Position numbers and translations under genes: made by a program
Notes under the pieces: model-generated
What the model saw: the letters and a program-made list of their open reading frames with translations, nothing else
What the model was told of the DNA's origin: nothing
The model's database searches: none
Shown here: positions 10,401 through 20,305 of the stretch, piece after piece
Position numbering within the stretch: position 1 is the stretch's first letter
Layout: every line of letters begins with the position of its first letter
Assembly (NCBI RefSeq): GCF_024345575.1
Contig: NZ_JAGQBJ010000009.1
Location: 62,001 to 126,000 of the forward strand
DNA length: 64,000 bases
Source: Cyanobium sp. Morenito 9A2
GTDB lineage: Bacteria > Cyanobacteriota > Cyanobacteriia > PCC-6307 > Cyanobiaceae
Direction: 5' to 3'

Positions 10401-13400
10401 TCAGAACAGGTCCGGCCGCTGCTCGATCAGCACCAGCTGACCGCCCTCCACCAGGTAGCCGCTGCCGCCACCGAGGTTGCCGCCCGTGAGGCTGTGGGCC
10501 TGCACATCCGCCAGGAAGAAGCTGCCCGGTGCCGCGCCATAAATCGAGGAGACATCGATGATCCCTGAGGATTCCCAGTTGCCCGCATCCAGCGGTGCAC
10601 CATCGCTCTGGCCGTAGGCGCCGGGCACCGCGCTGCGGTCGATCTGGGCCCAGCGGCTGGTGAGCGCCTGGCCGGTGAGCGGATCGAGACTGGTGGGGTT
10701 CAGCTTCCAGATCGAGGCTTCCTGGGTGGCGAAGCTGGAGGGAGCCACGGAGCGGTCTTCCTGGATGTAGATGGAGCCGTCGGCGCTCCAGGCGAGGTTG
10801 TCCGGGCTGCGAATGCCCTCGGCGGGGTTGACGAGGCGATCGGCGTCGTAGATCACCCGCAGGGTGCTGGAGCCCGTGGGGGCCAGGGTGCCGTTGGCGG
10901 CGAAGGCGCCCATGAAATCGATGGTCTGCACATTGCCGTACAGATCAGCGCCACTGCCCCCGGTGGTGTTGAACACCACCTGCTGGCCGTTGCTGGGATT
11001 CACATCGCCGTCTTCAATCCGCTGGAACTGCTGGGCACCCTTGCCCAGGGCCAGAGTGCGCAGCTCGACTGCCGAGAGCGCCGACACGTCGGTGCCTGTG
11101 CCGAGCTTCACCCAGCGGCCCGCCACCGGGGTGGAGAGGGCCACTGCATTGAGGTCAGCCGTGTCTGCCCCGGCGCTGCCATTGGCATCGGGGAGACTGG
11201 TGGGCTTCCAGGCGTAGAGGGAGCCATTGGCGGCCGCGAGGCCGTTGCGCTCGAGGAATCCACCCGCTGTCTTGTTGCCCACCCAGAGGTACAGGGGGGC
11301 GGCTGAGTCATCAAACAGCAGCACCGCCACGGTGTTGGCACTGCCCGTGTTGATCAAGGTGGCGTTCTCGAAGCCGGCGCGGCCGAAGCCGGGAACCTCG
11401 TAGAGATCATCGTTGGCCACATCGAGGGCATAGAAGGCTCCGCCGGCGGGAGCACCGGGGTAGGAGGCCGCAGAGGATTCCTCCCCGGCCAGATAAAGGC
11501 GGTCGGCGAAGCCGAGGCCGGAGCCAAAGCTGTTGGCCTGCACCAGGGCCCCCGAGCAGAAGCGATCGAAACCGTTGGTGTCGGCGCCGATCACCTTGTC
11601 GTAGGCGAGGCCACCCCGCAGGATCTTCGACTGGAAGCCGTTGGCGGCCCTATCGTCGGTGTCGATGTCGACAATGAACTTGCTGATGCGGGCTCCGGTC
11701 ACAGGGCCCGTGAGCCCTTCAGCTGTGTACTGATAGCCGACAGCGGCGCCCAGCTCGCTGTTCACGAGCAGGGTGTAGGTGCCGTCGCCGTTGGCGTAGG
11801 CGCCCAGGCCGTCGAAGAGTCCCGTGGGGGTGTACGGAGTGCTGAAGGGGGTGAGTCCGGCCGTGACTTCACCATTGGTGATCAGGCTGTTGATCCTGAG
11901 CTCCGCGCCACCGGCCACATCCTTGAGCATGGTGCCCTTGAAGGCTCCGGCTCCGGCCACGGGCGGAGCCGCGATCAACGCCTGCAGGTCGAGGACATTG
12001 AGCGTGTTGGAGACTTCGTTGGAAACCACCAGCAGGTCGCGGCCGGTGGTGCTTTCGTCGGCCTTGATCACCTTGAGGCCCTCGGGGGAGAGGCTGCCGG
12101 GGATCACGGTGCTGGTCACGAAGCGGCTGGCGGCCGGATCGGTCACGTCGAACACCGCCAACAGGCTGCTGGTGGTGCGCTCGGTGCTGACAATCGCGTA
12201 AGTGCGACCCCTCAATTTGGCCACCACCACACCTTCGGGCTCGACGCCCTTGTCGTCGCTACGGCCGTCGTCGTAGACACCGGCGGCCACGGCGATCGTC
12301 TGGAGGATGTTGCCGCTGTCCCAGAGCAGGGCGCCCGTGTCGGCATCGAAGAGACTGATGCTGCGGCCGCCGAAGGTGGTGATGCGATCGGGGGCACCCA
12401 CCGTGGCGTCATCCTTGAGGCGCTTGACCCGATCGGCGCCGCTGCCACGCGCCTCATCGAGATAGCCGGGGTAGTCGCGGGCGTCGCCCTCGTTGGCGGT
12501 GATGAAGTAATCCCTGCCGCCCACCCGGTAGGCGGCAATGCCATCGGGTTGGCGCAGGCCCTCGTAGGGCTGGCCGATCATGGGCTTGAAACCAGCCCCG
12601 CTGGCATCACGGTCGGTGAGATCCACCAGTTGCTTGCTGAAATCAACGGCGCCGAGGGCAAAGATCTTCTCAATCGTCCTGCCCTCGAGGTTCACCTTTG
12701 CGACCCCATTGTTCTCCTGCAGGGTGACGTAGGCGTACTTGCCCAGAATCGAGACATACTCGGGCTCGATGTCGGTGAGCTGGCTGGTGCCCGGCGGACC
12801 GGAGATCCGGATCCCGCTGGGGAGGGTGAGGCCCGCAAAGGTCAGATCGGTGTAGGTGAAGGCCCTGCGGCCTGGCATGCCCTTGATATCGATGATGCCG
12901 ATGCTGCCGATCGGATCACCCTTGGAAGGGTTGAGCGGATCGGTGCCATAGCCGGCGATCGGCTCGCCTTCATTCGCGATCACGAGCTTGGTGCCATCGC
13001 CGTTGAAGGCGATGCTGTCGGGGAGGTACCCCACCTCCACATCCCTCAGCACGGTGACGCTGCCATCGCCGGCGAGGCGGTAGAAGCGCACCAGTCCCTT
13101 ACCGCCATTGGTGGCGTAGTCGATCGGGGAGAGGGCCACCGCCACCAGGTTGCCCTTGGTGGCCACCGACTGGCTGTTGTAGCCAGCGAAGGAGATCCGC
13201 TGGGGGGCAACGGCCGGGGCACCGGGCAGGGCCGGGTTGGTGGCGTCGGTCACCTGCAGGGTGCTGCCACCGCCGGAGGAAAGGATGAAAAGCTTGCCAC
13301 CGATTCTCACCGAGGCCGAGATCTCGGTCTGAAAGTTCTCGACCGGATTGGGGGTCTGGGGGCCGGTGGAGAGGTTGAGGCTTCCCAGCAGGGGGTTGGC

Positions 13401-13535
13401 CGGGGCCGGGGGGCGGCGGTCGCGGTCGTCGTCGCGGCCGCCCCTGGGCCCGTCATCCCGGCGGGAGCGGGCCGACTGCAGGAGATCGTCGAAGATCGAG
13501 CGCGCAAGGAAGCCAACCTTTTGCTGGGGTGCCAT
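10401..13535 (-). CDS. choice-of-anchor I / PhoX-like (DUF839) two-domain protein, likely secreted phosphatase
   Basis: This is a 1044-residue protein. Residues about 45-530 form a beta-propeller of the choice-of-anchor I type, with PDSIAFNGDGTKLVIANEGE, FITANEGDARDYPGYL and DKGVEPEGVVVAKLRGRTYA. Residues about 560-1044 match the DUF839/PhoX-like type, with GLGAYANGDGTYTLLVNSEL, GADTNGFDRFCSGALV and ADRLYLAGEE. Relatives of both parts are found among extracellular cyanobacterial phosphatases. The first 45 residues are charged and low in complexity and show no Sec signal peptide. The C-terminus lacks RTX nonapeptides. It is a monocistronic minus-strand gene, divergent from a small ORF at 13679. 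Enzyme activity is inferred. Confidence 0.85.
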   Translation of the reverse strand: MAPQQKVGFLARSIFDDLLQSARSRRDDGPRGGRDDDRDRRPPAPANPLLGSLNLSTGPQTPNPVENFQTEISASVRIGGKLFILSSGGGSTLQVTDATNPALPGAPAVAPQRISFAGYNSQSVATKGNLVAVALSPIDYATNGGKGLVRFYRLAGDGSVTVLRDVEVGYLPDSIAFNGDGTKLVIANEGEPIAGYGTDPLNPSKGDPIGSIGIIDIKGMPGRRAFTYTDLTFAGLTLPSGIRISGPPGTSQLTDIEPEYVSILGKYAYVTLQENNGVAKVNLEGRTIEKIFALGAVDFSKQLVDLTDRDASGAGFKPMIGQPYEGLRQPDGIAAYRVGGRDYFITANEGDARDYPGYLDEARGSGADRVKRLKDDATVGAPDRITTFGGRSISLFDADTGALLWDSGNILQTIAVAAGVYDDGRSDDKGVEPEGVVVAKLRGRTYAIVSTERTTSSLLAVFDVTDPAASRFVTSTVIPGSLSPEGLKVIKADESTTGRDLLVVSNEVSNTLNVLDLQALIAAPPVAGAGAFKGTMLKDVAGGAELRINSLITNGEVTAGLTPFSTPYTPTGLFDGLGAYANGDGTYTLLVNSELGAAVGYQYTAEGLTGPVTGARISKFIVDIDTDDRAANGFQSKILRGGLAYDKVIGADTNGFDRFCSGALVQANSFGSGLGFADRLYLAGEESSAASYPGAPAGGAFYALDVANDDLYEVPGFGRAGFENATLINTGSANTVAVLLFDDSAAPLYLWVGNKTAGGFLERNGLAAANGSLYAWKPTSLPDANGSAGADTADLNAVALSTPVAGRWVKLGTGTDVSALSAVELRTLALGKGAQQFQRIEDGDVNPSNGQQVVFNTTGGSGADLYGNVQTIDFMGAFAANGTLAPTGSSTLRVIYDADRLVNPAEGIRSPDNLAWSADGSIYIQEDRSVAPSSFATQEASIWKLNPTSLDPLTGQALTSRWAQIDRSAVPGAYGQSDGAPLDAGNWESSGIIDVSSIYGAAPGSFFLADVQAHSLTGGNLGGGSGYLVEGGQLVLIEQRPDLF

Positions 13536-13678
13536 GGATCAGGGGCTGGGGGAGATCGACACCTTCTTCTGGGCCGATTCCTGGCGTCGTTATCGGCAGA
13601 TGAGGGTCTGGTTAACGCCACAGCCCGGCGTTGCCCCTGGCACATGCCTAGGTTGGATCGGCTGCGCTTCGTCACGCC

Positions 13679-13894
13679 ATGGCCCCTGCCCAAGCAGTCA
13701 CGCCACCGGCCGTTTTCCGCTGGATCAAGACCGATTGCGGCCGCGCCCAGTACAGCGAGCTGGCCACCCGGCCCGGCCCCCTGGCCCGTCTGCGGCTGGT
13801 CTGGTTCGTGGTGGTCGCGGCGCTGCGGGACTGGCCCCTGGCTGAACCAGCCGACCCCTTGAATCCCGCCAACGAGGATCAGGGCAACTCCTGA
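13679..13894 (+). CDS. small hypothetical protein (71 residues)
   Basis: ATG 13679 opens 71 codons with an ordered centre, FRWIKTDCGRAQYSELATRP, then a short hydrophobic helix LVWFVVVAALRDWPL and a disordered tail. I do not recognise a family. Its last 16 bases overlap the 3' end of the convergent TVP38-type gene. It is transcribed away from the large phosphatase-like gene, from a shared 143-base intergenic space. Confidence 0.5.
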   Translation: MAPAQAVTPPAVFRWIKTDCGRAQYSELATRPGPLARLRLVWFVVVAALRDWPLAEPADPLNPANEDQGNS

Positions 13895-14493
13895 GTGTTG
13901 GCTTCCAGGGCCTGCCGCGCCGCCCGGCCCGCCACCCAGATCGAGGCGATCGTGGCCGCCAGCCCCACCAGACGCAAAGCCCAGGTGCCCGCATCCGCCC
14001 GGCCGGAGAGCACCTCGCCGAAACGCGCCACATCCCCTGCCAGGGCACCCAGGGCACAGAAGAGAACTGTGCCGGGCAGGATCGCGATCAGGCCGATCGT
14101 GTAGTCCCGGAAGCTCACCTCACTGAGGCCATAGGCCAGGTTCAGCAGGCTGAAGGGGAAGGCCGGCGAGAGGCGCGTGAGCACCACCAGCTTGAGGCCC
14201 TCACGGCTCACCGCCTGCTCGATCGCCAGCAGCCTGGGGCTGCTGGCCAGTCGCCGCCGCGCCCACTCCCGCAACCGGCTGCGCCCCAGCAGAAACACCG
14301 CCATCGCCCCCAGCGACGCCCCGACAAACACCAGCGCGCTGCCCAGCACCGTGCCGTAGAGGGCGCCGGCCAGCATCGAGGCCCAGACCCCAGGCAGCAG
14401 CAACGTCACCCAGAGGGCATAGAGGGGGATGAAGGCGACGGCCCCCAGGGGCGAACGCAGGGCGGAAAGCAGTTGATCAAGCAGCGAATCCAT
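13879..14493 (-). CDS. TVP38/TMEM64-family (DedA-like) membrane protein
   Basis: This 204-residue polytopic membrane protein belongs to the SNARE-associated/VTT group. Visible signatures are LLPGVWASMLAGALYGTVLG near residue 35, GASLGAMAVFLLGRSRLREW near 60, and LVVLTRLSPAFPFSLLNLAYGL near 105. The last two are the conserved re-entrant loop region of the VTT fold, in which relatives act in lipid or undecaprenyl-phosphate handling. ATG 14493 is chosen; a GTG at 14505 would add four residues. The following 270 bases on this strand, up to the DUF6880 gene, hold nothing recognisable. Confidence 0.9.
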   Translation of the reverse strand: MDSLLDQLLSALRSPLGAVAFIPLYALWVTLLLPGVWASMLAGALYGTVLGSALVFVGASLGAMAVFLLGRSRLREWARRRLASSPRLLAIEQAVSREGLKLVVLTRLSPAFPFSLLNLAYGLSEVSFRDYTIGLIAILPGTVLFCALGALAGDVARFGEVLSGRADAGTWALRLVGLAATIASIWVAGRAARQALEANTQELP

Positions 14494-14763
14494 GGCCCAG
14501 GTCACCTGAGCAGCAGGCTAGGAGCCGTCCCAGGAGCGGCCCCCTCCCTGCCCCAGGCCATGGACCAGCCCCCGAGTCGACCGCGTCGCGCTTCCGTCAT
14601 CCCGTCCCCAGCGAACCAGCTCCAGGGATTGGCTGGGGGAGCTGCGGGCCTGAATCGAGCGCTGCCACCTTGGCGGCGATGCCCACCAGGCCTGGACAGA
14701 CCTGCGGGCTCCTCGCACCACACTGAGCACCTGAGCCCGGTCTCGTTCAGTCTGCTCTGGCGC

Positions 14764-16155
14764 TCAGGATGCCCCAGTCAGCTCCCAGAAGCCGTACTTG
14801 CGGCCGTGGTCGCGCCGCAGGCGAGCCAAGTAGGCGTCATGGGGGTCAATGGCTCCCCAGATCTCGATCCTCGAGGCCAGCGTCGCGCAGGTGTCCAGAT
14901 GGCGGGCGGCGTGGCGGTAGCGGGTGGATCGGCCTTGCCCGAGGCTGAAATCGATCAGCGCCCGCAGGCAGAGCGTCGCGGCCAGGGGCTGCTCCAACTC
15001 AAGACGCTCGGCCACCGGGCCCAACAGCGCGTAGGCGTCACCATCGAGCTCGCCCTGGCGCGCCAGGATCAACCGGGCGGCCCGGCGCCGATCGGGCCAT
15101 TGGTGCAGGAACTGCAGGGCGAGGGGGAAGCTGGGGTGATCCAAGCCCAGATCGAGGGCCCGCTCCTCTTCCTCCACCTCCTCGAAATCGGGGAGTCGCC
15201 TGAGGTAGTCGCGCAGGTGGCGAATCGAGAGACTGCGCTCCACCTCCACCCAGCGCAGGCCCTGGGCTTCGGGGCCACGATCAAGGGCCTCCAGGGCCGC
15301 CAAGCGGGCGTCCAACCATGCGCCCCGGCCGGCGGTGCGGCGTTCATCCAGAACGGCGCCCTCCAACAGCTCCAGGGCCTCATCGGCCCGACCTGCCGGC
15401 GTGAGCCGCTCGGCCACCTCAGCAGCGATCGCCGGCAGCGACAGCAGCTTCGGATCATGGTCGCGGTACTCGGCCAGGTAGGCCTGGGCATCGCCGAGGG
15501 CATCGGCGATGTCGAGCATCGCCAGCCGCACGATCGACACCCGCGATGTGTGGGCCGCTCCAGAGGCTCGGCGGTCACGCAGCGTCTCCAGGCGCTGACG
15601 CAGATGGGCCAGGCCCGCCTCCCCTAGCGCGCCCGCAAGCTGCTCGATCAGGTGGTCGAACTGTCCATAGCCGTTGTCCATCAACGCCGCGTAGATCTGA
15701 TCCGCCAGCGCTTCGGGGTTCACAGCGCAGCGGGCCGCCACCACCCCCAGATCCGCCGTGGCCTGATGAAACAGCGGCATCACAGAGCCGTCGCTGTCAT
15801 CGCAGCGCTCGATCACCGGCTCCACCAGTTCCAGGAAGGTCCAGAGCAGCTCCACCGCCAGGGCCGGATCCTGTTCGGCAATCGGCCCGCTGATCGCCTG
15901 GCGTTGCTGCTCCAGGTCCTTCAGCAGCGTCTTGCGCTGGCGGCTGTCGAGGAAGCTGCCGGCGCGAGCCACGGTGGCCAGGCGTTTGCGCACCTCCCGG
16001 GCGATCTCCGCGGGCCCACTCTGCTGGGCCAGGGCGAGCCGCAGCAGCCGTTTGGCGGAGGCGTTGCCCTGCACCACCTCGATCAGCAAGTCCGCCAGCC
16101 GCGGAGCCCCGAGGGCCTCCAGGTTCTTCGCATTGAGGGTGGTGCCTGCTGCCAC
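14764..16155 (-). CDS. DUF6880 family protein
   Basis: This 463-residue, almost all-helical soluble protein resembles the DUF6880 family. The N-terminal pattern TTLNAKNLEALGAPRLADLL, then GPAEIAREVRKRLATVARA, is the typical family opening. The remainder reads as helical-repeat sequence (ERLTPAGRADEALELLEGAV), and a conserved C-terminal HLDTCATLASRIEIWG segment closes it. DUF6880 is known mainly from proteobacteria, so transfer is possible. The gene begins only 4 bases after the valS stop on the same strand and is probably co-transcribed with it. Function is unknown. Confidence 0.8.
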   Translation of the reverse strand: MAAGTTLNAKNLEALGAPRLADLLIEVVQGNASAKRLLRLALAQQSGPAEIAREVRKRLATVARAGSFLDSRQRKTLLKDLEQQRQAISGPIAEQDPALAVELLWTFLELVEPVIERCDDSDGSVMPLFHQATADLGVVAARCAVNPEALADQIYAALMDNGYGQFDHLIEQLAGALGEAGLAHLRQRLETLRDRRASGAAHTSRVSIVRLAMLDIADALGDAQAYLAEYRDHDPKLLSLPAIAAEVAERLTPAGRADEALELLEGAVLDERRTAGRGAWLDARLAALEALDRGPEAQGLRWVEVERSLSIRHLRDYLRRLPDFEEVEEEERALDLGLDHPSFPLALQFLHQWPDRRRAARLILARQGELDGDAYALLGPVAERLELEQPLAATLCLRALIDFSLGQGRSTRYRHAARHLDTCATLASRIEIWGAIDPHDAYLARLRRDHGRKYGFWELTGAS

Positions 16156-16159
16156 GGGC

Positions 16160-19027
16160 TCAGCCCAGCCCCTCCAGCCGCCCCCGGGCCAGGGCCGCCT
16201 GGGCTTCGGCGTCAGCCAGGTTGGCCTGGCATTCGGCCACCACCTCGGGCGGCGCCTTGCCAGCGAAGTTGGGGTTGGCCAGGCGGCCGGCCAGACCCTT
16301 GATCTCCTTCTCGGCCTTGGCGATGTCTTTCTCCAGTCGGCCGCGCAGGGCGTCGAGATCCACCAGGCCCTCGATCGGCAGCAGCACCTGCAGCTCGCCG
16401 CTCACCGCCGCCAGGGTGCGGGCGCTGGCGCGTTGGGCTGCGGCCGCCGGATCCAGCACCTGCACCGAGGCGGCGCGGGTGAGGGCGGTGATGTCGCCGC
16501 TGCCGGCGCGCAGCACGGTGGCCAGCTCCGGCCGTCCGGTGAGGAACACCACCGGCGCGGCCTGTGCGGGCTTCAGCCCCGCCACGGCGCGCAGGTTGCG
16601 CACCACCCGGATCGCCTCGATCAGTTCGGCGAACTGGGCTTCCAGGGCGGCGTCGAGGGCGGCCTTGTTGAGCGCCGGCCAGGCCTGCAGCGCCAGGAAG
16701 GTGCCTTCCGGCGCGCCGGTGAGCCCGTGCCAGAGCTCCTCGCTCAGATGCGGCATGAGCGGATGCAGCAACACCAGCAGCTCGTTGAGCACCTTGGCCA
16801 GCACCTGACGGGCCACGCGCTGGTCGGCGAGGGCTTCGGCGCTGAACGGCACGCCCTCGACGGCGGGGCGGGGATTGAGCCGCCGCTTGAGCAGCTCGAT
16901 CGTCCAGTCGCACACCTCGTTCCAGGCGAACTCGTAGAGCCCCTTGGCGGCTTCGCCCAGGGCATAGCTGCCGTAGCGCTCCGCCGTTTCGCCGTTCACC
17001 CGGGCCAGGCGCGAGAGGATCCAGCGGTCGGCCAGGGTGAGGTCGGCCGGATCGGGGTCCCCCAAGGTGGCGGGCGTTTCACCGCCCAGGTTCATCAGGG
17101 CGAAACGGGTGGCGTTCCAGAGCTTGTTGGCGAAGTTGCGCGCCCCCTCCACCGTGGCCGAGTCACCGCTGGCGCGGTCGTAGTCGAGGCGGATGTCCTG
17201 GCCGGCGCCGGCCACCTCGCGCACCAGGGCGAAGCGCAGGGCATCGGCGCCGTAGCGCTCGATCAACGGCAGCGGATCGATGCCGTTGCCGGCGCTCTTG
17301 CTCATCTTGCGGTTGTTCTCATCCCGCACCAGGCCGTGGATCATCACGTCGCGGAAGGGGATCCAGCTGGTGCGGCCGCCCACCGGCACGCCGTCGTCCT
17401 GCAGGAAGGCGCCGGCCAGCATCGTCATGCGCGCCACCCAGAAAAAGATGATGTCGAAGCCGGTCACCAGCACGCTGGTGGGATACCAGGTGGCCAGATC
17501 GGCGGCGTTCGGATCGGGCCAGCCGAGGGTGGAGAAGGGCCAGAGGCCACTGGAGAACCAGGTGTCGAGCACGTCGGGGTCCTGCTCCAGCTGCAGCGCA
17601 CGGCCCGCCGCCCGGCTGGCGGCGCCGAACTGGGCCTCCGCCTTGGCCTGGGCTTCCTCAGCATCGCGGACCACCACGTAGGGGGTGGCGTCCGTGATCA
17701 CGCCGCCCGTTTCACTCACCACGAACCAGGCGGGGATGCGGTGGCCCCACCAGAGCTGGCGGCTGATGCACCAGTCGCGGATGTCGGTGAGCCAGTCGCG
17801 GTAGACCTTCTCCCAGCGCTGCGGCACGAAACGGGGTTCGCCCTGATCGAGCGCCGCGCGGCAGCGGGCGGCCAGCGGCTCAGCCCGCGCGAACCACTGG
17901 GTGGAGAGCAGCGGCTCCACCGGCACCTTGCCCCGGTCGGAGAAGGGCACGCTGTGGCGGTGCGGCTCCACCTTCACCAGGAACCCTTCTGCCTCCATCG
18001 CCGCCACCACCGCCGCGCGCGCCTCGAAGCGATCGAGCCCGGCGAAGCGTCCGGCGGCGGCGTTCATCGAGCCGTCCTTGGCCATCACCGTGATCAACGG
18101 CAGGCCGTGGCGGGCGCCGATGGCGAAGTCGTTGGGGTCGTGGGCGGGGGTGACTTTCACGCAGCCGGTGCCGAAGGCCGGATCGACGTGCTCATCGGCC
18201 ACGATTGGGATCTGGCGGCCCACCAGGGGCAGGGTGATCGTGCGGCCCACCAGCGCGGCATAGCGGGGGTCGCCTGGGTGCACGGCCACGCCGGTGTCGC
18301 CCAGCAGGGTTTCCGGGCGGGTGGTGGCCACCACCAGATGATCGGTGCCATCGGCGGCGGTGCCATCGCTGAGCGGGTAGCGGAAGTGCCAGAGGTGGCC
18401 GTCCGTCTCCTTCATCTCCACCTCCAGATCGCTCACCGCCGATCCCGAGGCCGGGCACCAGTTCACCAGGTATTCGCCGCGGAAGATCAGCCCCTGCTCA
18501 TGCAGCCGCACGAAGGCTTCCACCACGGCTTTGTTGAGGCCGGGATCGAGCGTGAAGCGCTCGCGCCGCCAATCCACCGAGTAGCCGAGGCGCCGCAGCT
18601 GGCCCACGATGGTGCCACCGCTTTCGGCCTTCCAGGCCCAGGCGCGCTCAAGGAAGGCGTCGCGGCCGAGGTCGTCTTTGCTGCCGCCTTCCGCCTTGAT
18701 CTGCTTCTCCAGAATCGACTGCACGGCGATCGAGGCGTGGTCAGTGCCGGGCAGGCAGAGCACATTTTTGCCCTGGAGGCGCTGGAAGCGCACGACCGTG
18801 TCGATCAGGGCCGTCTCGAAGCCGTGGCCCATGTGCAGGCTGCCGGTCACGTTCGGCGGCGGGATCACCACCGAGAACGGCTCGCCGGGGGCGCTGGGGT
18901 CGGGGTGGAAAGCGCCAGCGGCCTCCCAGGCGGCCTGCCAGCGGGCTTCGGTGCCGGCCGGGTCGTAGGTCTTGGGCAGGGAGGCCTCGCTCACGGCGGG
19001 GATCGGGGCGGCAGCGGCCTCGGCCAT
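16160..19027 (-). CDS. valS: valine--tRNA ligase
   Basis: ValRS charges tRNA-Val with valine. It is a class I synthetase of 955 residues, the normal size. The HIGH-type motif lies in [13 protein letters not shown] near residue 60. The editing domain is in the middle ([17 protein letters not shown]). The KMSKS motif is in [11 protein letters not shown] near residue 575. The anticodon-binding domain follows, and a C-terminal coiled coil ([20 protein letters not shown]) is typical of ValRS. A Coq4-like gene lies 60 bases upstream and the DUF6880 gene 4 bases downstream, all on the minus strand. Confidence 0.97.
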   Translation of the reverse strand: MAEAAAAPIPAVSEASLPKTYDPAGTEARWQAAWEAAGAFHPDPSAPGEPFSVVIPPPNVTGSLHMGHGFETALIDTVVRFQRLQGKNVLCLPGTDHASIAVQSILEKQIKAEGGSKDDLGRDAFLERAWAWKAESGGTIVGQLRRLGYSVDWRRERFTLDPGLNKAVVEAFVRLHEQGLIFRGEYLVNWCPASGSAVSDLEVEMKETDGHLWHFRYPLSDGTAADGTDHLVVATTRPETLLGDTGVAVHPGDPRYAALVGRTITLPLVGRQIPIVADEHVDPAFGTGCVKVTPAHDPNDFAIGARHGLPLITVMAKDGSMNAAAGRFAGLDRFEARAAVVAAMEAEGFLVKVEPHRHSVPFSDRGKVPVEPLLSTQWFARAEPLAARCRAALDQGEPRFVPQRWEKVYRDWLTDIRDWCISRQLWWGHRIPAWFVVSETGGVITDATPYVVVRDAEEAQAKAEAQFGAASRAAGRALQLEQDPDVLDTWFSSGLWPFSTLGWPDPNAADLATWYPTSVLVTGFDIIFFWVARMTMLAGAFLQDDGVPVGGRTSWIPFRDVMIHGLVRDENNRKMSKSAGNGIDPLPLIERYGADALRFALVREVAGAGQDIRLDYDRASGDSATVEGARNFANKLWNATRFALMNLGGETPATLGDPDPADLTLADRWILSRLARVNGETAERYGSYALGEAAKGLYEFAWNEVCDWTIELLKRRLNPRPAVEGVPFSAEALADQRVARQVLAKVLNELLVLLHPLMPHLSEELWHGLTGAPEGTFLALQAWPALNKAALDAALEAQFAELIEAIRVVRNLRAVAGLKPAQAAPVVFLTGRPELATVLRAGSGDITALTRAASVQVLDPAAAAQRASARTLAAVSGELQVLLPIEGLVDLDALRGRLEKDIAKAEKEIKGLAGRLANPNFAGKAPPEVVAECQANLADAEAQAALARGRLEGLG

Positions 19028-19087
19028 GGGGCGGGATCGGTCAGTGGGCCCATGGTCGCAAAAGGAACGGGCGCCCCTGGCCCCGAC

Positions 19088-19789
19088 TCAGCTCAGCAGG
19101 GCCAGCTCCTCCTGGAACGGACTCCGGCGCAGCAGATCGCCGAGCCCCAGCCGCTCCCGCCAGATGGCGATCGGCTCCTGCCAGCCCTCCTCCCAGCGCA
19201 TCGCCAGCAGCCGGTGGTCCAGACGCTCCGCTACGGCCAGGCCGAAGCGGATCCCGTCCCAGATCGCTTTGTGCTCGGTCGGCTCCACCAGGCCGTGGAG
19301 GATCCAGGCGCTGAGGATCGCCACCGATCCCGGCTGGTAGAGGGCCGCCGCGTAATAGGTGGAGCCCGCCGCCTCCCCCGCCACGGTCACGGGCAGACCC
19401 AGCAGGGTGTGGTGCACGTCATGGGTGGAGCGCAGCCGCAGCTGCAGATAGGCCCCATCGCCCTCGATCGCCCGGATGTCCGGTGCCGGCGTGGGCGCCA
19501 GGCCGAGCCGGTCGAAGCGCGACTGATGGACCCGCCCCAGGCTCCCGGGGGGCAGGGCGCGGAACTGCTCCGGCTCGGGCCAGGGGCCCCGGTAGCGCTC
19601 CCGGGCCAGCTCCAACAGCGCCGGGTCCTGCAGCAGGAGGCGGCGGCCGCTGTCGCCCAGCGGGGAATGGCTGACCACATCGAGCATGGGAACGGCGTGG
19701 ACCAGCGCGTGATCGGGATCGCGGGCGGTTTCCAGCACGCCCACCGCAGCCCGCAGGGCCCGGTGGCGCAGGTCGGAATCGATCGGCAT
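19088..19789 (-). CDS. Coq4-like protein
   Basis: This is a 233-residue protein from ATG 19789. The Coq4 pattern is visible: LPPGSLGRVHQSRFDRLGL near residue 68, RLRSTHDVHHTLLGLPVTVAGE near 110 (the HDxxH-type metal-binding motif of Coq4), and a helical C-terminus. In eukaryotes and some bacteria Coq4 takes part in ubiquinone assembly or in oxidative decarboxylation of the quinone ring. Cyanobacteria make plastoquinone, so the substrate here is open. It is followed by valS on the same strand. Reading upstream of 19789 gives only low-complexity sequence, so that start is rejected. Confidence 0.82.
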   Translation of the reverse strand: MPIDSDLRHRALRAAVGVLETARDPDHALVHAVPMLDVVSHSPLGDSGRRLLLQDPALLELARERYRGPWPEPEQFRALPPGSLGRVHQSRFDRLGLAPTPAPDIRAIEGDGAYLQLRLRSTHDVHHTLLGLPVTVAGEAAGSTYYAAALYQPGSVAILSAWILHGLVEPTEHKAIWDGIRFGLAVAERLDHRLLAMRWEEGWQEPIAIWRERLGLGDLLRRSPFQEELALLS

Positions 19790-20305
19790 GGCGGTGACGT
19801 TGGAGGAAGCGAGGGGTGACCGTGACGGTTCCCAGGGACGGCCGCGGCCCGGCCACCAAGGTCGCGTCTCACCAAGCCTGACCCCATGGCCGAGAGCGGG
19901 GTGACACGGCTGAAAATCGGCGCCGGGCCGGCCTGATCGAGTCTGCCGCCGTTGGGGCGATCCAGGCGTGGGAGCAGGCCAAGCCGAAGCCCCCAGCGGC
20001 TGCGGGTGCCGGTGCCGGTGCTGGGGGGATCCTCCTGACGGACCAGCGTTACACCAGACAGAAGGCCCACTGGCCCATGGGGCTGCTGCTATGGGTCCTG
20101 GGCGCCGGCCTGGCTCAGGGTCGGAGAGGACCCCAAGGCCGTGGTGGTGCCAGAGGCAGGTGCTGCTCTGGCTCGGCGGGGGTGGGCGAGACGCGATCGG
20201 ACCCATGGGCGATGGGGGAACGGCCTTCTGTCCGGGCAGATCATGGACGTTGGCACCCCGTCGCTGAGGCTCTCGCCGGGGAGCAACCGGGAGTTCAGGG
20301 CCGAC
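19790..20305. other. 516-base gap without a supported gene
   Basis: Open frames here are short and Arg/Pro/Gly-rich on both strands. No family motif, RNA gene or repeat was recognised. It separates the Coq4-like gene from the end of the phosphate-transport operon. Confidence 0.5.

Noticed and set aside
13536-13678. Pho box upstream of the phosphatase-like gene
   Set aside because: Only one loose half-site (GTTAACCA on the minus strand) is present; no tandem CTTAACCT-type repeat.
12549-13862. A plus-strand frame of 437 codons overlapping the phosphatase-like gene
   Set aside because: It is a shadow of the minus-strand gene; the propeller motifs are on the minus strand.
15932-19819. A plus-strand open frame of about 1295 codons across valS
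   Set aside because: It is antisense to an intact valS, is rich in His, Gln, Gly and Arg as expected from the reverse complement of GC-rich codons, and shows no family motif.
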